A stretch of DNA of 64,000 bases. It comes from Paenibacillus sp. NAIST15-1. GTDB taxonomy: Bacteria > Bacillota > Bacilli > Paenibacillales > Paenibacillaceae. This document shows positions 35,026 to 43,539 of the stretch, one piece after another; the first letter of the stretch is position 1; each line of letters starts with the position of its first letter. The notes under the pieces were generated by a model, which had not been told where the DNA came from, did not search any database, and saw only the letters and a list, made by a program, of their open reading frames with translations. The DNA is taken from positions 1-64,000 of the forward strand of contig NZ_BBYF01000026.1 of assembly GCF_001894745.1 (NCBI RefSeq), read 5' to 3'. Made by a program: the position numbers and the translations under genes.

Positions 35026-35061
35026 TTCAAAATCGATCAAACAAAAAAGGAGATAAGTATA

Positions 35062-35736
35062 TTGATTCATCAGATCATTCATTTCTACATTAAAGAATTA
35101 GGGAATTATAATTTAGTATTCAAGAAGATGAAGGTATATTGGTTTGGTTATATAGGCTTTTTGTTGTTTGTTGGAACTATTATTCTATTCTCACCTGAAG
35201 ATTATAAGCAGTGGGCTTCTATTATCTTCTTCACTTTAACGCTTATTGGAATATACCTTGTGAACTGGAAGGCAAAGAAAGTGGTGTTTAATACTTACGG
35301 ACTTGATCAAGATGAAGTAATGTGGGGCGGGTCTAGTTTTGCTTCCTATAAAGAAGAAAGATTAAAAGAATATTTAGAAACTAAATTAAATTTAAACTTA
35401 ACAAAAAAATCCACAAAAATTATTGATGCATTAAACAAAGAAATAGAAACAACAAGACTTTCGATTTTTTTTGTTCCAGGTATATTTATAGGACTATTTA
35501 TTCCAATTTGGAACCAGTACGCTGTTTCTCTATTTAGGAGTATAAGTATCAGAAGTGAAATAGTAGAACTCTTAGTAACTCATGTTGTTGGAATTGCTAT
35601 TATTACATATTTGGCTTCTGTAGTTAAATTTGTTTTATCAGATGTAATTGCATTTAGAAGGACGAGATTAAAAGAGCTTGTAGGTTTAGTTGAAGGTATC
35701 TCATTGAAGCTAGATGAAGGTAACTCTGAAAAGTGA
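35062..35736 (+). CDS. Unrecognised four-helix membrane protein (cassette gene)
   Basis: A 224-residue protein with membrane segments near 33-50 and 57-73, then two more after a charged middle (FFVPGIFIGLFIPIW and VGIAIITYLASVVKFVLS). No known family. The start is a TTG with AAAAAGGAGAT seven bases upstream. It begins 37 bases after element A and ends at element B with no other gene in the unit. Confidence 0.65.
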   Translation: MIHQIIHFYIKELGNYNLVFKKMKVYWFGYIGFLLFVGTIILFSPEDYKQWASIIFFTLTLIGIYLVNWKAKKVVFNTYGLDQDEVMWGGSSFASYKEERLKEYLETKLNLNLTKKSTKIIDALNKEIETTRLSIFFVPGIFIGLFIPIWNQYAVSLFRSISIRSEIVELLVTHVVGIAIITYLASVVKFVLSDVIAFRRTRLKELVGLVEGISLKLDEGNSEK

Positions 35737-35890
35737 TGAACTTTGGGTTCACGCACTGGGCATTCGTCCTCAGGTCAGCAGAAGTAATTGGTAGGGAATC
35801 CAAGGTAGCCGGACACCAACGACTAAGTGCATCGCACCCGGCGAATTCGTCGCATTAATTCGGTGGGAATTCGTGAATACAAGAACGTTA
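35737..35890 (+). repeat. Cassette-type palindromic element B
   Basis: Starts at the stop codon of the membrane-protein gene. Outer arms TTCACG (35748-35753) and CGTGAA (35872-35877). The central block CGACTAAGTGCATCGCACCC resembles the CTAAGT-CGTCG core of A and C. It ends GAATACAAGAACGTTA (35875-35890), the same terminal motif as A and C although most of the rest differs. Confidence 0.65.
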
Positions 35891-35941
35891 TGTGCAATTA
35901 CTACATTAATTGAAATAACAAAAAAGAGAGGAAAAACCTCC

Positions 35942-36670
35942 ATGAAACTTGATCCAAAACAATTATATGAGTATTTTGAATCAATTGGTATTAAATACTT
36001 ATATCATGCGAATACAGTGCCAACAGCATGCACATTTATTCGTGCCGGTGGCATTCTCTCAAGAGGTGCAGTAGAAGAACAAGGATTATATCAAACTCCT
36101 CAAAGCTCAGACGAAGTGGATCAAGAATTTAATGTATGGAATGATATTTTTCTTGATTGTAATGATTTACATAAGAGATTTGGTAGAGAAAATAGGTATG
36201 GGCCAGTATTATTCAAATATAGTATTGAATTATTACTTGATCATAATTTACCAGAGGTATGGATTACCAAGGATAATCCAATACGGTGGAATTCAGAGCA
36301 AAAAGTTGAAGAAAGGTATTTTATAAACATTGATGAACTTAAGGACAGTTATAGTGACAAATCATATATTGAAATGATTACATTAAGGTTTACTAAATCA
36401 CCGTTATCTTTTAAATACTTAAAGGAAATCATTTTAGACAATCCAAAGGTTCGTATTGGTGAATTGATTTTATATAAAGATGCAGCAAAAATATTAAAAG
36501 AATCATTGGATTCAAGTGATTTTGATTACACTGGCTTAAAGAGAACCACTAGAAACTGTATAGCATGTTATTGCCATTCAAACTATCTGCGACAATACAC
36601 ACCAGCAAAATTAAAAATAATATTTAGGGGAAATGATGGATACCCTGAAGATGGCAGTAACAGAGCATAA
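35942..36670 (+). CDS. DarT-like (DUF4433-type) protein, possible ADP-ribosyltransferase
   Basis: A 242-residue protein. The N-terminal LYHANTVPTACTFIRAGGILSRG pattern (YHANTVPTA then FIRAGGILSRG) followed by QTPQSSDEVDQEFNVWNDIFLD resembles the His-x-Thr/NAD-binding start of DarT-like ADP-ribosyltransferases, but no DarG-like macrodomain partner is nearby. The assignment is inferred from pattern only. GAGAGGAAAAACCTCC precedes the ATG at 35942. It is a single-gene unit lying between elements B and C. Confidence 0.5.
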   Translation: MKLDPKQLYEYFESIGIKYLYHANTVPTACTFIRAGGILSRGAVEEQGLYQTPQSSDEVDQEFNVWNDIFLDCNDLHKRFGRENRYGPVLFKYSIELLLDHNLPEVWITKDNPIRWNSEQKVEERYFINIDELKDSYSDKSYIEMITLRFTKSPLSFKYLKEIILDNPKVRIGELILYKDAAKILKESLDSSDFDYTGLKRTTRNCIACYCHSNYLRQYTPAKLKIIFRGNDGYPEDGSNRA

Positions 36671-36821
36671 CAACATATCTATGCCCAAGGGCCTTCCGCC
36701 CGTAGGTTCGTCAAAAGTAATCAAAGAGGTAGCTCCAACGAACAACCCTAAGAGGCTAAGTCCGTCGAACCCGGACGCATTCACTCCCAAAGCCTCTCGG
36801 TTTCGTAGATACACAACGTTA
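36666..36821 (+). repeat. Cassette-type palindromic element C
   Basis: Overlaps the stop codon of the DarT-like gene. Left arm CATAACAACATATCTATG pairs imperfectly with CGTAGATACACAACGTTA (36804-36821). An inner stem AGAGGCTAAG (36751) / AGCCTCTCGG (36791-36800) encloses a GTCCGTCGAACCCGGACG core nearly identical to element A. Confidence 0.75.
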
Positions 36822-36903
36822 ATATCCCAATCTTTATTATCACAATAAATTTTCCTTGTAAAAATGTAAAGATTATGAGTTTGATAATGGGGGAGAAAAA
36901 AAT

Positions 36904-37210
36904 ATGTCAGACAACATTAGGCTGCTACAGCTGGAATTACCAGAATCTGAACAAAAATTGTTTGAACAGAAAAAGTTGAATTCAAGAAGCTATCTGAGAT
37001 TGAATATTGAAAATAATAAATTTTATTATTTTCAATTATTCGGAAGATGTTTTCTATTTAGAAGTTTAGACGCCAGCTTGATGAGAGATGAAGGATTACT
37101 CCATTCTTTAATCCATTAGAACAAGCGAAAAAAAGTTTGATTTAAATAAACGATCAACAATTCCTAATTTATTGGATGAAAAATATAAAGTGAGACAAAT
37201 GCTTATTTAG
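36904..37210 (+). pseudogene. Frameshifted unknown cassette gene
   Basis: A start with GGGGGAG upstream opens MSDNIRLLQLELPESEQKLF and continues to about codon 65. Coding potential then continues in frame +1 (ITPFFNPLEQA) and again in another frame (FDLNKRSTIPNLLDEKYKV) to a TAG at 37208-37210. Two frameshifts, or sequencing errors in A-rich runs, would restore a roughly 100-residue protein of unknown family. Confidence 0.55.
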
Positions 37211-37271
37211 AGATTATTGATTTCCAGTGATTCGTGAGTGATTCAGGAAGTCGGGAACTTCGTTTATCACT

Positions 37272-37400
37272 GCATTCAGGCATACGGCAGGTATTGGTCG
37301 TCTCTCGGTCTCCAGAAGGATTTCGAGGAAGTGAACCCAAGAACACATCCGACACCCCTAAGATAAGAGCTATCTATCGAGTTGGGGGTGTCATGAATGC
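37272..37400 (+). repeat. Cassette-type palindromic element G
   Basis: Outer arms GCATTC (37272-37277) / GAATGC (37395-37400), inner stem GACACCCC (37351-37358) / GGGGTGTC (37385-37392). It lies between the decayed gene and the NTPase gene. Sequence is unrelated to A/C/D apart from the nested-stem layout. Confidence 0.4.
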
Positions 37401-37499
37401 GGAAACGATAAATGAAATTCCTAATATTAATACGGATTGATCTTAGATACTAGAGACCAATAATTATTACTTTCTAATCATTGAAGCATAAGGTGGAAT

Positions 37500-39560
37500 A
37501 TGAAAATGGAGCATTTAGTTGAAACGATTCTTGACTATGTAAAAAAAGATGACACTAATTATGCACTTATGATTAATGGGAAATGGGGGAGTGGTAAGAC
37601 TTTTTTTTGGCAAAATAAAGTGAAAGGTAAAATTGAAGAGATAGCAATAGGTGAAGATACCCTTAAAACTATTTACATATCTTTGTATGGAATAACTAAC
37701 GTTGATGAGATAAGTAAAAAAATTTGTTATGAAGTTTATTCCACTTCCTTAAAGAAAAATAAAAAATTAAAAGGACTTATGGAAAGCAAAATGGGAAATG
37801 CATTGCCTGAACTAGGCAAAATGATATTAAGTGTTGGAAAATCACTTGGTATAGATCCAATCGGGGAAACTAATGTTGATTGGAGTAAATTGTTCTCCTT
37901 CAAAAATAAAGTTTTATGTTTTGATGACTTAGAAAGAGCAAATATCAGTATTACTGAAATCCTAGGTTATATCAATAATTTTGTAGAACATGATGGCGTC
38001 AAAACAATTATTATATGTCATGAGGAAGAGATTATTTCTAAGGTAGTAACCGAGAATAATGAGTTAAAAAAAATGGTTGCTACTTACATATTAAATATAG
38101 AAGGGAAATTAGTTGGAACAAATCAAAATGCTTCAACAGTGAAAGATGAACAACCACAAAAATCCATACTTGAAAAAATAAATGGAATGGTAACGGATTT
38201 ATTCGAAAAAAGCAATGATTATAAAAGTATTAAAGAAAAATTAATCGGAAAGACACTCTATTATCACCCTGATCATTTACAAATAATAGAGAACATTATT
38301 AGTAATAATAATGGATATTCCTCTAAAAGTTTTGCTTTAATGAACAAAGCCCATATAATTGATATTTTTAATAGAAGCAATACTAGAAATATAAGAATTT
38401 TAATTCAAGCCCTTAGCGATTTTGAACGTATATATAAAAAGCTTGAAAAACACTACTCGAAGTTGGACAATCAGATCAAACTTTCCATCTTAATTCATAC
38501 TCTGATTCATTCTTTTGAGTTGAAATCAGGAAATATTTCAAGTAATGATTTCTTAGAAATAAATTCTAATGCCGATCTTCAACAAAGAATTATTATGGAC
38601 AGAATGTACAAAAAAGAATCAAATTTATCTGAAGTATTAATGAAATATAATAATGTGTATTCAAAAGGAGAATTCATCTTTTATTCCTTTGTTAAAGAAC
38701 TAGTTTGTAAAGGAATTTTTCAAATTGAGGTGTTTGAGCGTGAAATTGAAGCTCAACTAGCAAATTTATCTATTAAACAATCACCAGGATATATCAAAAT
38801 AATTCGGGAAGGATACTGGGAACTTACGGATGATGAGTTCGCAACAGCTCTTTCCGAAACTTATGATGTTATAAAGAATGGTGAGGTTAGCCTGAAATAT
38901 TATTATTCTGGGTTTTTAGTGTTTTTAAAGTTCAAAGAGTTAGGATTGGTAACCGAAGAGATTCAAGAAATAAAAAAAATGTTCATGGATGGTCTTGATA
39001 AAGCATCAAAGAATGCAAAATATTTTTCCGACTTAAATAGTTATTTTATTCGTTACGAGAATTATAGTAATGACCCAGATGTTTTGGAAATAAGGCAAAG
39101 AATTACTGATATTAATAATGATCTTAACCTCGAAAAAGAAAAAAACAATGTATGTGAATTAATGAAGCTGTTGGAACACGATCTCTTGGAATTTTATAAA
39201 AAGGTTGATGAAGAGCATTGGTATAAGCCACTATTTGCATATACTGAATCGAAATTGATAATGGATATTGTTTTAGCTATGCCCAATAAAGATATTTTTA
39301 AATTCAATCACTTTATGTTTAAGAGATACCAGGAGATAGAAGAGAATTTGTTGATTGATATTTCAGTTCTGAATGAATTGAGGGCATTGGTCGAGGAATA
39401 TATAGATGATTTCTTAAAAAGAAATGAATTGAAGTTAAGGATTTCAAATTTGCAAATATTAAACAATACACTTCAAACTATCTCAAATAATTATCAAAAT
39501 AAGTTTTGTGTCGAGGTTGAATCTGTCGATTCAGATGCTTCACAAGAGATGAATGTTTAA
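37500..39560 (+). CDS. KAP-type P-loop NTPase (cassette gene)
   Basis: A 686-residue protein. The first about 200 residues hold a KAP-like NTPase: Walker A MINGKWGSGKTFF (about 24-36), YISLYGI sensor-like strand, and Walker B KVLCFDDLERANI (about 137-149), where the DDLER ending is characteristic. The C-terminal 450 residues are all-helical with a Lys/Glu bias and no known domain. KAP proteins are often tied to membranes or to antiphage defence. AAGGTGGAAT precedes the ATG. It is the largest gene of the cassette-like stretch. Confidence 0.78.
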   Translation: MKMEHLVETILDYVKKDDTNYALMINGKWGSGKTFFWQNKVKGKIEEIAIGEDTLKTIYISLYGITNVDEISKKICYEVYSTSLKKNKKLKGLMESKMGNALPELGKMILSVGKSLGIDPIGETNVDWSKLFSFKNKVLCFDDLERANISITEILGYINNFVEHDGVKTIIICHEEEIISKVVTENNELKKMVATYILNIEGKLVGTNQNASTVKDEQPQKSILEKINGMVTDLFEKSNDYKSIKEKLIGKTLYYHPDHLQIIENIISNNNGYSSKSFALMNKAHIIDIFNRSNTRNIRILIQALSDFERIYKKLEKHYSKLDNQIKLSILIHTLIHSFELKSGNISSNDFLEINSNADLQQRIIMDRMYKKESNLSEVLMKYNNVYSKGEFIFYSFVKELVCKGIFQIEVFEREIEAQLANLSIKQSPGYIKIIREGYWELTDDEFATALSETYDVIKNGEVSLKYYYSGFLVFLKFKELGLVTEEIQEIKKMFMDGLDKASKNAKYFSDLNSYFIRYENYSNDPDVLEIRQRITDINNDLNLEKEKNNVCELMKLLEHDLLEFYKKVDEEHWYKPLFAYTESKLIMDIVLAMPNKDIFKFNHFMFKRYQEIEENLLIDISVLNELRALVEEYIDDFLKRNELKLRISNLQILNNTLQTISNNYQNKFCVEVESVDSDASQEMNV

Positions 39561-39587
39561 TTAGGTGGTCAGTAACTCCACAAAAAC

Positions 39588-39720
39588 CGTCTCGTATCTA
39601 CATGGTGGGCGCTGCCTTTGGTTAGCAAAGATGAAGTAAGCAAGTTGATAACCCTACGAGGTTAAATCCGTTGGATCCGGCGCTATGCGAATGAAGCTTC
39701 TCGGTACGAAAATACAATTG
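39588..39720 (+). repeat. Cassette-type palindromic element D
   Basis: Lies 28 bases after the NTPase stop. It contains CCTACGAGGTTAAATCCGTT and GAAGCTTCTCGGTACGAAAA, diverged forms of the A/C core (GAGGCTAAGTCCGTCG ... AAGCCTCTCGGTTCGTAGA). Its arms, CGTATCTAC and GTACGAAAATAC, pair poorly, and the terminal AACGTTR is replaced by ATTGG. A second ATACAACTAACGTTGATAA end occurs at 39871-39889. Confidence 0.6.
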
Positions 39721-39900
39721 GAATGACCCAAGATATAAGGATGGATAGGAATTTTTAATAATTTAAACAAATCAGCGAATTTCGGAAAAGATCTAGTAGG
39801 GAGGGTTCTAGAAGATATTGTTTACATACTGTTTGGATAAAGTATATAAGTTGAGTTTAAATAGTCGAAAATACAACTAACGTTGATAAGGAAAATTTCA

Positions 39901-40257
39901 ATGGATGTAACAAATGAAATGAAAAAATTACTATTCGTATGCAGCAGAAATAAATGGAGAAGCTTAACTGCGGAGAAAATCTTTAATCTTTTGAGTGAAT
40001 ATGATGTAAGGTCAGCGGGTACTGAAGAGGGTGCTCGGATTAAAGTTACAGGTGGTCATATTGGCTGGGCAGATATCATTTTTGTGATGGAGAAGAAGCA
40101 TATAAGAAGATTAAGAGATAAGTATAGTTTTGAGTTGAATGGTAAGAAACTAATATGCTTGGATATTCCAGATGATTTTACATATATGGATGAAGAACTA
40201 ATCGAGTTGTTGAAAGCAAGAGTATCCGAATATATAGAAATCCCAGATGAATTTTGA
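39901..40257 (+). CDS. Low-molecular-weight protein-tyrosine-phosphatase-like protein (cassette gene)
   Basis: A 118-residue protein whose P-loop LFVCSRNKWRSLTAE (Cys-X5-Arg-Ser, Cys at about residue 13) is that of LMW protein tyrosine phosphatases. The GHIGWADIIFVMEKKHI segment fits the middle of the fold. The family's catalytic DP motif near the C-terminus is not obvious (IPDDF instead), and the protein is about 30 residues short of classical enzymes. It begins 12 bases after an AACGTTG end, the same position relative to the repeat as its neighbours. Confidence 0.75.
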   Translation: MDVTNEMKKLLFVCSRNKWRSLTAEKIFNLLSEYDVRSAGTEEGARIKVTGGHIGWADIIFVMEKKHIRRLRDKYSFELNGKKLICLDIPDDFTYMDEELIELLKARVSEYIEIPDEF

Positions 40258-40310
40258 AAGAAATAGAAGAAGCCTCAACTGCGAACAAAAAGTGATTCAT
40301 TGGAGACATT

Positions 40311-40364
40311 ATGGGCATCAAACTTGTTCTTGTTACCGTTGAAGAGAAGGAATTATTAGACTGA
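40311..40364 (+). pseudogene. N-terminal scrap of a GNAT-type gene
   Basis: Reads MGIKLVLVTVEEKELLD and stop, 17 codons. It matches the start of the truncated acetyltransferase at 48352 (IKLVPVTFEEKESF), DNA match about 40 of 45 bases. Two independent fragments of the same gene family lie 8 kb apart. Confidence 0.65.
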
Positions 40365-40523
40365 ATGTTGATTAACCGCTAGGGACATTTTCAGAAATTT
40401 AACATCCTACATTCTTGCATTCTCAATATGAATTTGTCCATAATCGAGTAAAGTGGTTTCAATTGATTGATTACACTTTCCGGTATCTTGTCCAATAATA
40501 TTTCTCTTAATGGAGGTATCCGT

Positions 40524-41516
40524 ATGTCGCAAGTTCAAGTTTTGGGTCTTCTGAAAAGCCAGTTGAAAATGTTCAAATCTGTTGTTCTCGCCATTCTTAT
40601 TTTTGGAATGTCTGTTTTGCCCGCTTTTGCGGCTACTCCTGGGAAAACGGTAAGCGCATCGGCCACGCTCGCTTACAATCTAAAAGGCTTGAATCACAAT
40701 GTGGCTGTGCAGAAAGCTTACATCGCAGATAAGTATCTTTACGTAACTCAGCGGTCGGGGGGAACATGTTATCTTTCACGGTTGCTCATAAACGGAAATA
40801 ACGCTACATACATGGATGAAATGACCGTTACCAACACTGGACATTGTCAAACCCTCGATATGTATACATACAACAATATCAATTATTTCTATTTCAGTTC
40901 AAAAGCCGATCCTTCAACATCGTATAACTGGTCCCTACAGGTGGCACGACTTACATACGCTGCCGGCACGACAGTTGATTATACGAATATTCATCGGTTC
41001 ACCTACATGAATTATGCGAATAAAACGGGTGCAAGACTAGGGGAGACCTATCGTGTTGATGGAGGAGGCAATAGTAAATATACGGTTTTCAGGGTACAAA
41101 CGAAAGAAGGTACCGTAACTTGGTCGATATATGACACAGTGGCATTGAATAAACTTCTTGATAGCAACGAACAAGTTCGTCTGGATAGTGCGGCGGCGAT
41201 AAACGCATGTGTGACCAGTTTTACTCAGTCAGGTGATGGTATAGTCAGACCTAATGGATCTTTCCAGGGGGCTGATATGCTCGATAGCACAGAAATTTAT
41301 ACGTCAGGCGGAGCAGAAGGTGAAACCCCGCAGATTGCGATGTTGACAAACACTGGAGCGTACAAAGCCCTCGTAAAAATTACGAATGTGGGAACTCATG
41401 AAATCGAGGGAGTACAGACCAAAAACGGTAACGTATATTTTACAATCGTTACGGATCCCGTAAATAAGAAAGATACACAGAAAGTTTATTACGTTCCTGA
41501 TAGCGTATTTAAATAA
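40524..41516 (+). CDS. Helveticin-J-family class III bacteriocin-like protein
   Basis: A 330-residue secreted protein. A signal peptide (VVLAILIFGMSVLPAFAA) is followed by about 290 residues with the helveticin J pattern: VAVQKAYIADKYLYVTQRSGG, written as VAVQKAYI and YLYVTQRSGGT, then GHCQTLDMYTYNNINYFYFSS and SFTQSGDGIVRPNGSFQGADML. Helveticin J is a large heat-labile bacteriocin. No immunity gene is obvious. The ATG at 40524 follows GGAGGTATCCG; an earlier in-frame ATG lacks this. GC content is higher than in the preceding cassettes. Confidence 0.78.
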   Translation: MSQVQVLGLLKSQLKMFKSVVLAILIFGMSVLPAFAATPGKTVSASATLAYNLKGLNHNVAVQKAYIADKYLYVTQRSGGTCYLSRLLINGNNATYMDEMTVTNTGHCQTLDMYTYNNINYFYFSSKADPSTSYNWSLQVARLTYAAGTTVDYTNIHRFTYMNYANKTGARLGETYRVDGGGNSKYTVFRVQTKEGTVTWSIYDTVALNKLLDSNEQVRLDSAAAINACVTSFTQSGDGIVRPNGSFQGADMLDSTEIYTSGGAEGETPQIAMLTNTGAYKALVKITNVGTHEIEGVQTKNGNVYFTIVTDPVNKKDTQKVYYVPDSVFK

Positions 41517-41576
41517 CGGTCAAACGGGTCAATCCTAGTGCGTAACGTTTCCAAACAGAAACCAAGTGCAGACATG

Positions 41577-41603
41577 ATAAGCCGCCATTTTGGTGGCTTA
41601 TTT
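41577..41603 (+). terminator. Terminator of the bacteriocin-like gene
   Basis: TAAGCCGCCA-TTT-TGGTGGCTTA with TTTGTCG tail; a related hairpin (AAACCGCCAAATTGGCGGCTT) recurs at 43544-43565. Confidence 0.75.
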
Positions 41604-41715
41604 GTCGTCTTGAAGAAGTATTGGAGCTCACAACAGATGAATGCTTATAATGTCGACCATCATCGGGCACATGGGAATATCGCTCTTACAACTGCAGCTC
41701 TAATTAGATTATATT
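41577..41715 (+). repeat. Repeat unit also found at 43540-43700
   Basis: Two segments start with a CCGCCA/TGGCGG hairpin and end with a shared tail: GTCGACCAT, TCGGGYRCATGG and CTTACAACTRCAGCTCTAATTRGAT (41656-41712 and 43637-43697). The tail is also dimly visible after the nucleotidyltransferase gene at 59420-59445 (CACAACTATAAGC, GACTCTAATTAAA). Confidence 0.6.
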
Positions 41716-41831
41716 TTGAAATATAGACTGGAAAATATGGAAATTACAAGCGATGAGGGAGATAATAAATATAGGAAAGATGCCTTGTTCAATGGGATAA
41801 ATATCGCGAAAGCATATGAAAGGAGTTCACT

Positions 41832-42605
41832 ATGGAACATGAAGCGTTAGTTGCTCGGTTTATTCATTTTCTGTCGGTTGAAAAGCAGCCTATTAGCTTG
41901 GCGTTTCTCAATGAACTTGTTCAGAGGCATCAAGAGAGAGTAAGATGGGAAACGCTGACGAAAATACTCGATTGGGAAAAAGGAAATCAAACAGGCAACT
42001 ACTTTCCTCCCATTGATACGTACATCGAGCGCATCGTGAACAAAGGGATGGGAGGAACATGCTGGACAAATGCAATAGGGTTTCATTGGCTGCTATCCCG
42101 GCTTGGATTTTCCGTTTCTTATATGTACATGGATCCTGGCCACTTGTGTTTGCGCGTGGACCTCGATCAACCTTACTATGTAGATGTCGGGTATTGTGCT
42201 CCGCTATTTCAGGCATACCCGCTGTATCATTCTTTTCAAGTGAAAAATGTAAGGGAAGTCTTTACCTATCAGGTATTTCAGAATGAAATTCAGATTATTC
42301 GAAACCCCGGACCTACTAAAACCCTTGATCCCAATCCGATAGTATTAGAAAAAATGACTCCGCTGATTAGGAACGCGAACAATTGGGATACATCGCCTAT
42401 GCTGCAAAACATTCAAATTTTCGGCTACATCAATGGAATTCCGACTTCGTTGAACGATAATGTGCTAAAGCAATATTTTCAGCATGAGAAGGTGGAAAGA
42501 CATCTAAACCCTGACGAGCTGAGAGAATGGGTTACGGAAAAGTTTCAAATCGATCAGCAAATGTACGAAAGTGCCTTAAGCATATTCAGTGAGAATAGAA
42601 CATAA
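41832..42605 (+). CDS. Arylamine N-acetyltransferase
   Basis: A 257-residue NAT-family enzyme that transfers acetyl groups from acetyl-CoA to arylamines and hydrazines. The Cys-His-Asp triad is visible: GGTCWTNAIGFHWLL (Cys at about 77), DPGHLCLRVDL and PYYVDVGYC. The RVRWETLTKILDW segment matches the R-PFEN-like motif before the active site. AAAGGAGTTCACT precedes the ATG. A homologous 28-codon 3' end recurs at 51058-51143, with matching downstream DNA, so this region has been duplicated or split. Confidence 0.9.
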   Translation: MEHEALVARFIHFLSVEKQPISLAFLNELVQRHQERVRWETLTKILDWEKGNQTGNYFPPIDTYIERIVNKGMGGTCWTNAIGFHWLLSRLGFSVSYMYMDPGHLCLRVDLDQPYYVDVGYCAPLFQAYPLYHSFQVKNVREVFTYQVFQNEIQIIRNPGPTKTLDPNPIVLEKMTPLIRNANNWDTSPMLQNIQIFGYINGIPTSLNDNVLKQYFQHEKVERHLNPDELREWVTEKFQIDQQMYESALSIFSENRT

Positions 42606-42671
42606 TGTATGGAGCCTATCGAGAAATACATGTTATTAGATAGGAAGCAGATCCTATATGCTAGCGTGTAC
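42584..42671 (+). repeat. Direct repeat, copy 1 (NAT 3' end and flank)
   Basis: Nearly the same sequence as 51122-51209, including GTTATTAGATAGGAAGCAGA and TCCTATATGCTRGCGTGTA with an ATAGGA/TCCTAT hairpin. Divergence increases upstream within the coding part. Confidence 0.75.
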
Positions 42672-42846
42672 GAGCAAAAGATAAACTTAAATATTATCTT
42701 GGCTTTTAAATGTTGTGCTTAACTTTACGGGTATAGCGGAGGATGGATTCACATATGCGTTTGAATAGATTGCCTAAATGGTTGGCGGAAATTGCAGCTA
42801 GAACTATTGTCTTCTTTCTGTAAGACAAATAAAGGAGGAACTAAAC

Positions 42847-43035
42847 GTGTATATACTGGCACTGATTATATTTATTATTACAGGTTTAGTATCCGTACTT
42901 GATATTTTGATTGGTATAAGTAATTTAGGTGGTGAGGGGTTCAATCTGGTGTTTAGAATTTCACGGTTGTTGTTCGTTTCCTCAGCACTATTTTTGTTGG
43001 TTCGAAAGAATAGAAGCAGTAAAAAGAAGGACTAG
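42847..43035 (+). CDS. Small two-helix membrane protein
   Basis: A 62-residue protein: ILALIIFIITGLVSVLDILIG, a short Gly-rich loop, then RISRLLFVSSALFLLV and a basic tail RKNRSSKKKD. GTG start with AAAGGAGGAAC. Family unknown; size and charge resemble membrane-active peptides or their immunity proteins. Confidence 0.6.
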   Translation: MYILALIIFIITGLVSVLDILIGISNLGGEGFNLVFRISRLLFVSSALFLLVRKNRSSKKKD

Positions 43036-43165
43036 TTCCCACGAATCGAAGGAGCACTTGCAGTAACAGGGAACGAGACGGTTGCTTGGTGGGTCACTAA
43101 AGCATTGATGTTATTGCTGTAAGTAAAAGTCCTGAGTACAACTTTTATCTAGAGGTGGTGAGAGG

Positions 43166-43345
43166 TTGGAAGACAAAAAGTTTAATAAGCTAACCACTGC
43201 AACAGCTGTCATTCTCCCAATATTATTTATTGTCACATTCTTTGTTTTGCTCAAAATGAACTACTTGGTTACAGATATTATTGCATATGTTTTAGCTGTT
43301 GTTTGGATTGTGGTTACAGTAAGAGGTATGAAACGGCGGAAGTGA
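43166..43345 (+). CDS. Small two-helix membrane protein
   Basis: A 59-codon frame from TTG with GAGGTGGTG upstream. Basic N-terminus LEDKKFNKL, membrane segments ATAVILPILFIVTFFVLL and ITDIIAYVLAVVWIVV-like (DIIAYVLAVVWIVVTV), basic tail RGMKRRK. Ended by a clear terminator. Unknown family. Confidence 0.6.
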   Translation: MEDKKFNKLTTATAVILPILFIVTFFVLLKMNYLVTDIIAYVLAVVWIVVTVRGMKRRK

Positions 43346-43364
43346 TGGGAACAATGCTAAAACA

Positions 43365-43386
43365 GGGACACCTTCGGGTGTCCTTA
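43365..43386 (+). terminator. Terminator of the 59-codon membrane gene
   Basis: GGGACACC-TTC-GGGTGTCC followed by TTATT. Confidence 0.8.
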
Positions 43387-43539
43387 TTAAATAAGAGATT
43401 GATTCATTAATGGGGGGCAACTTAGTGTCGATTAACACATGATGGGAGGTTTAATATCAAAGATAATCAAAGTCAAAGACAATCATCAGTTCAGCCTGTA
43501 GATGAGTTTCAAGCACACAGCAGTCTCCTATGTTAAAAC

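Noticed and set aside
34885-36821. Elements A-C as plain Rho-independent terminators
   Set aside because: They are 140-160 bp, contain nested stems, lack T tails and end in a shared AACGTTA instead.
34885-39720. Elements as tRNA or other structured RNA genes
   Set aside because: No cloverleaf, CCA or D/T-loop pattern can be read, and arms are too long.
43434-43535. Small frame after GGGAGG near 43444 (KDNQSQRQSSVQPVDEFQ)
   Set aside because: The ribosome-like site is present but no start codon is suitably placed.
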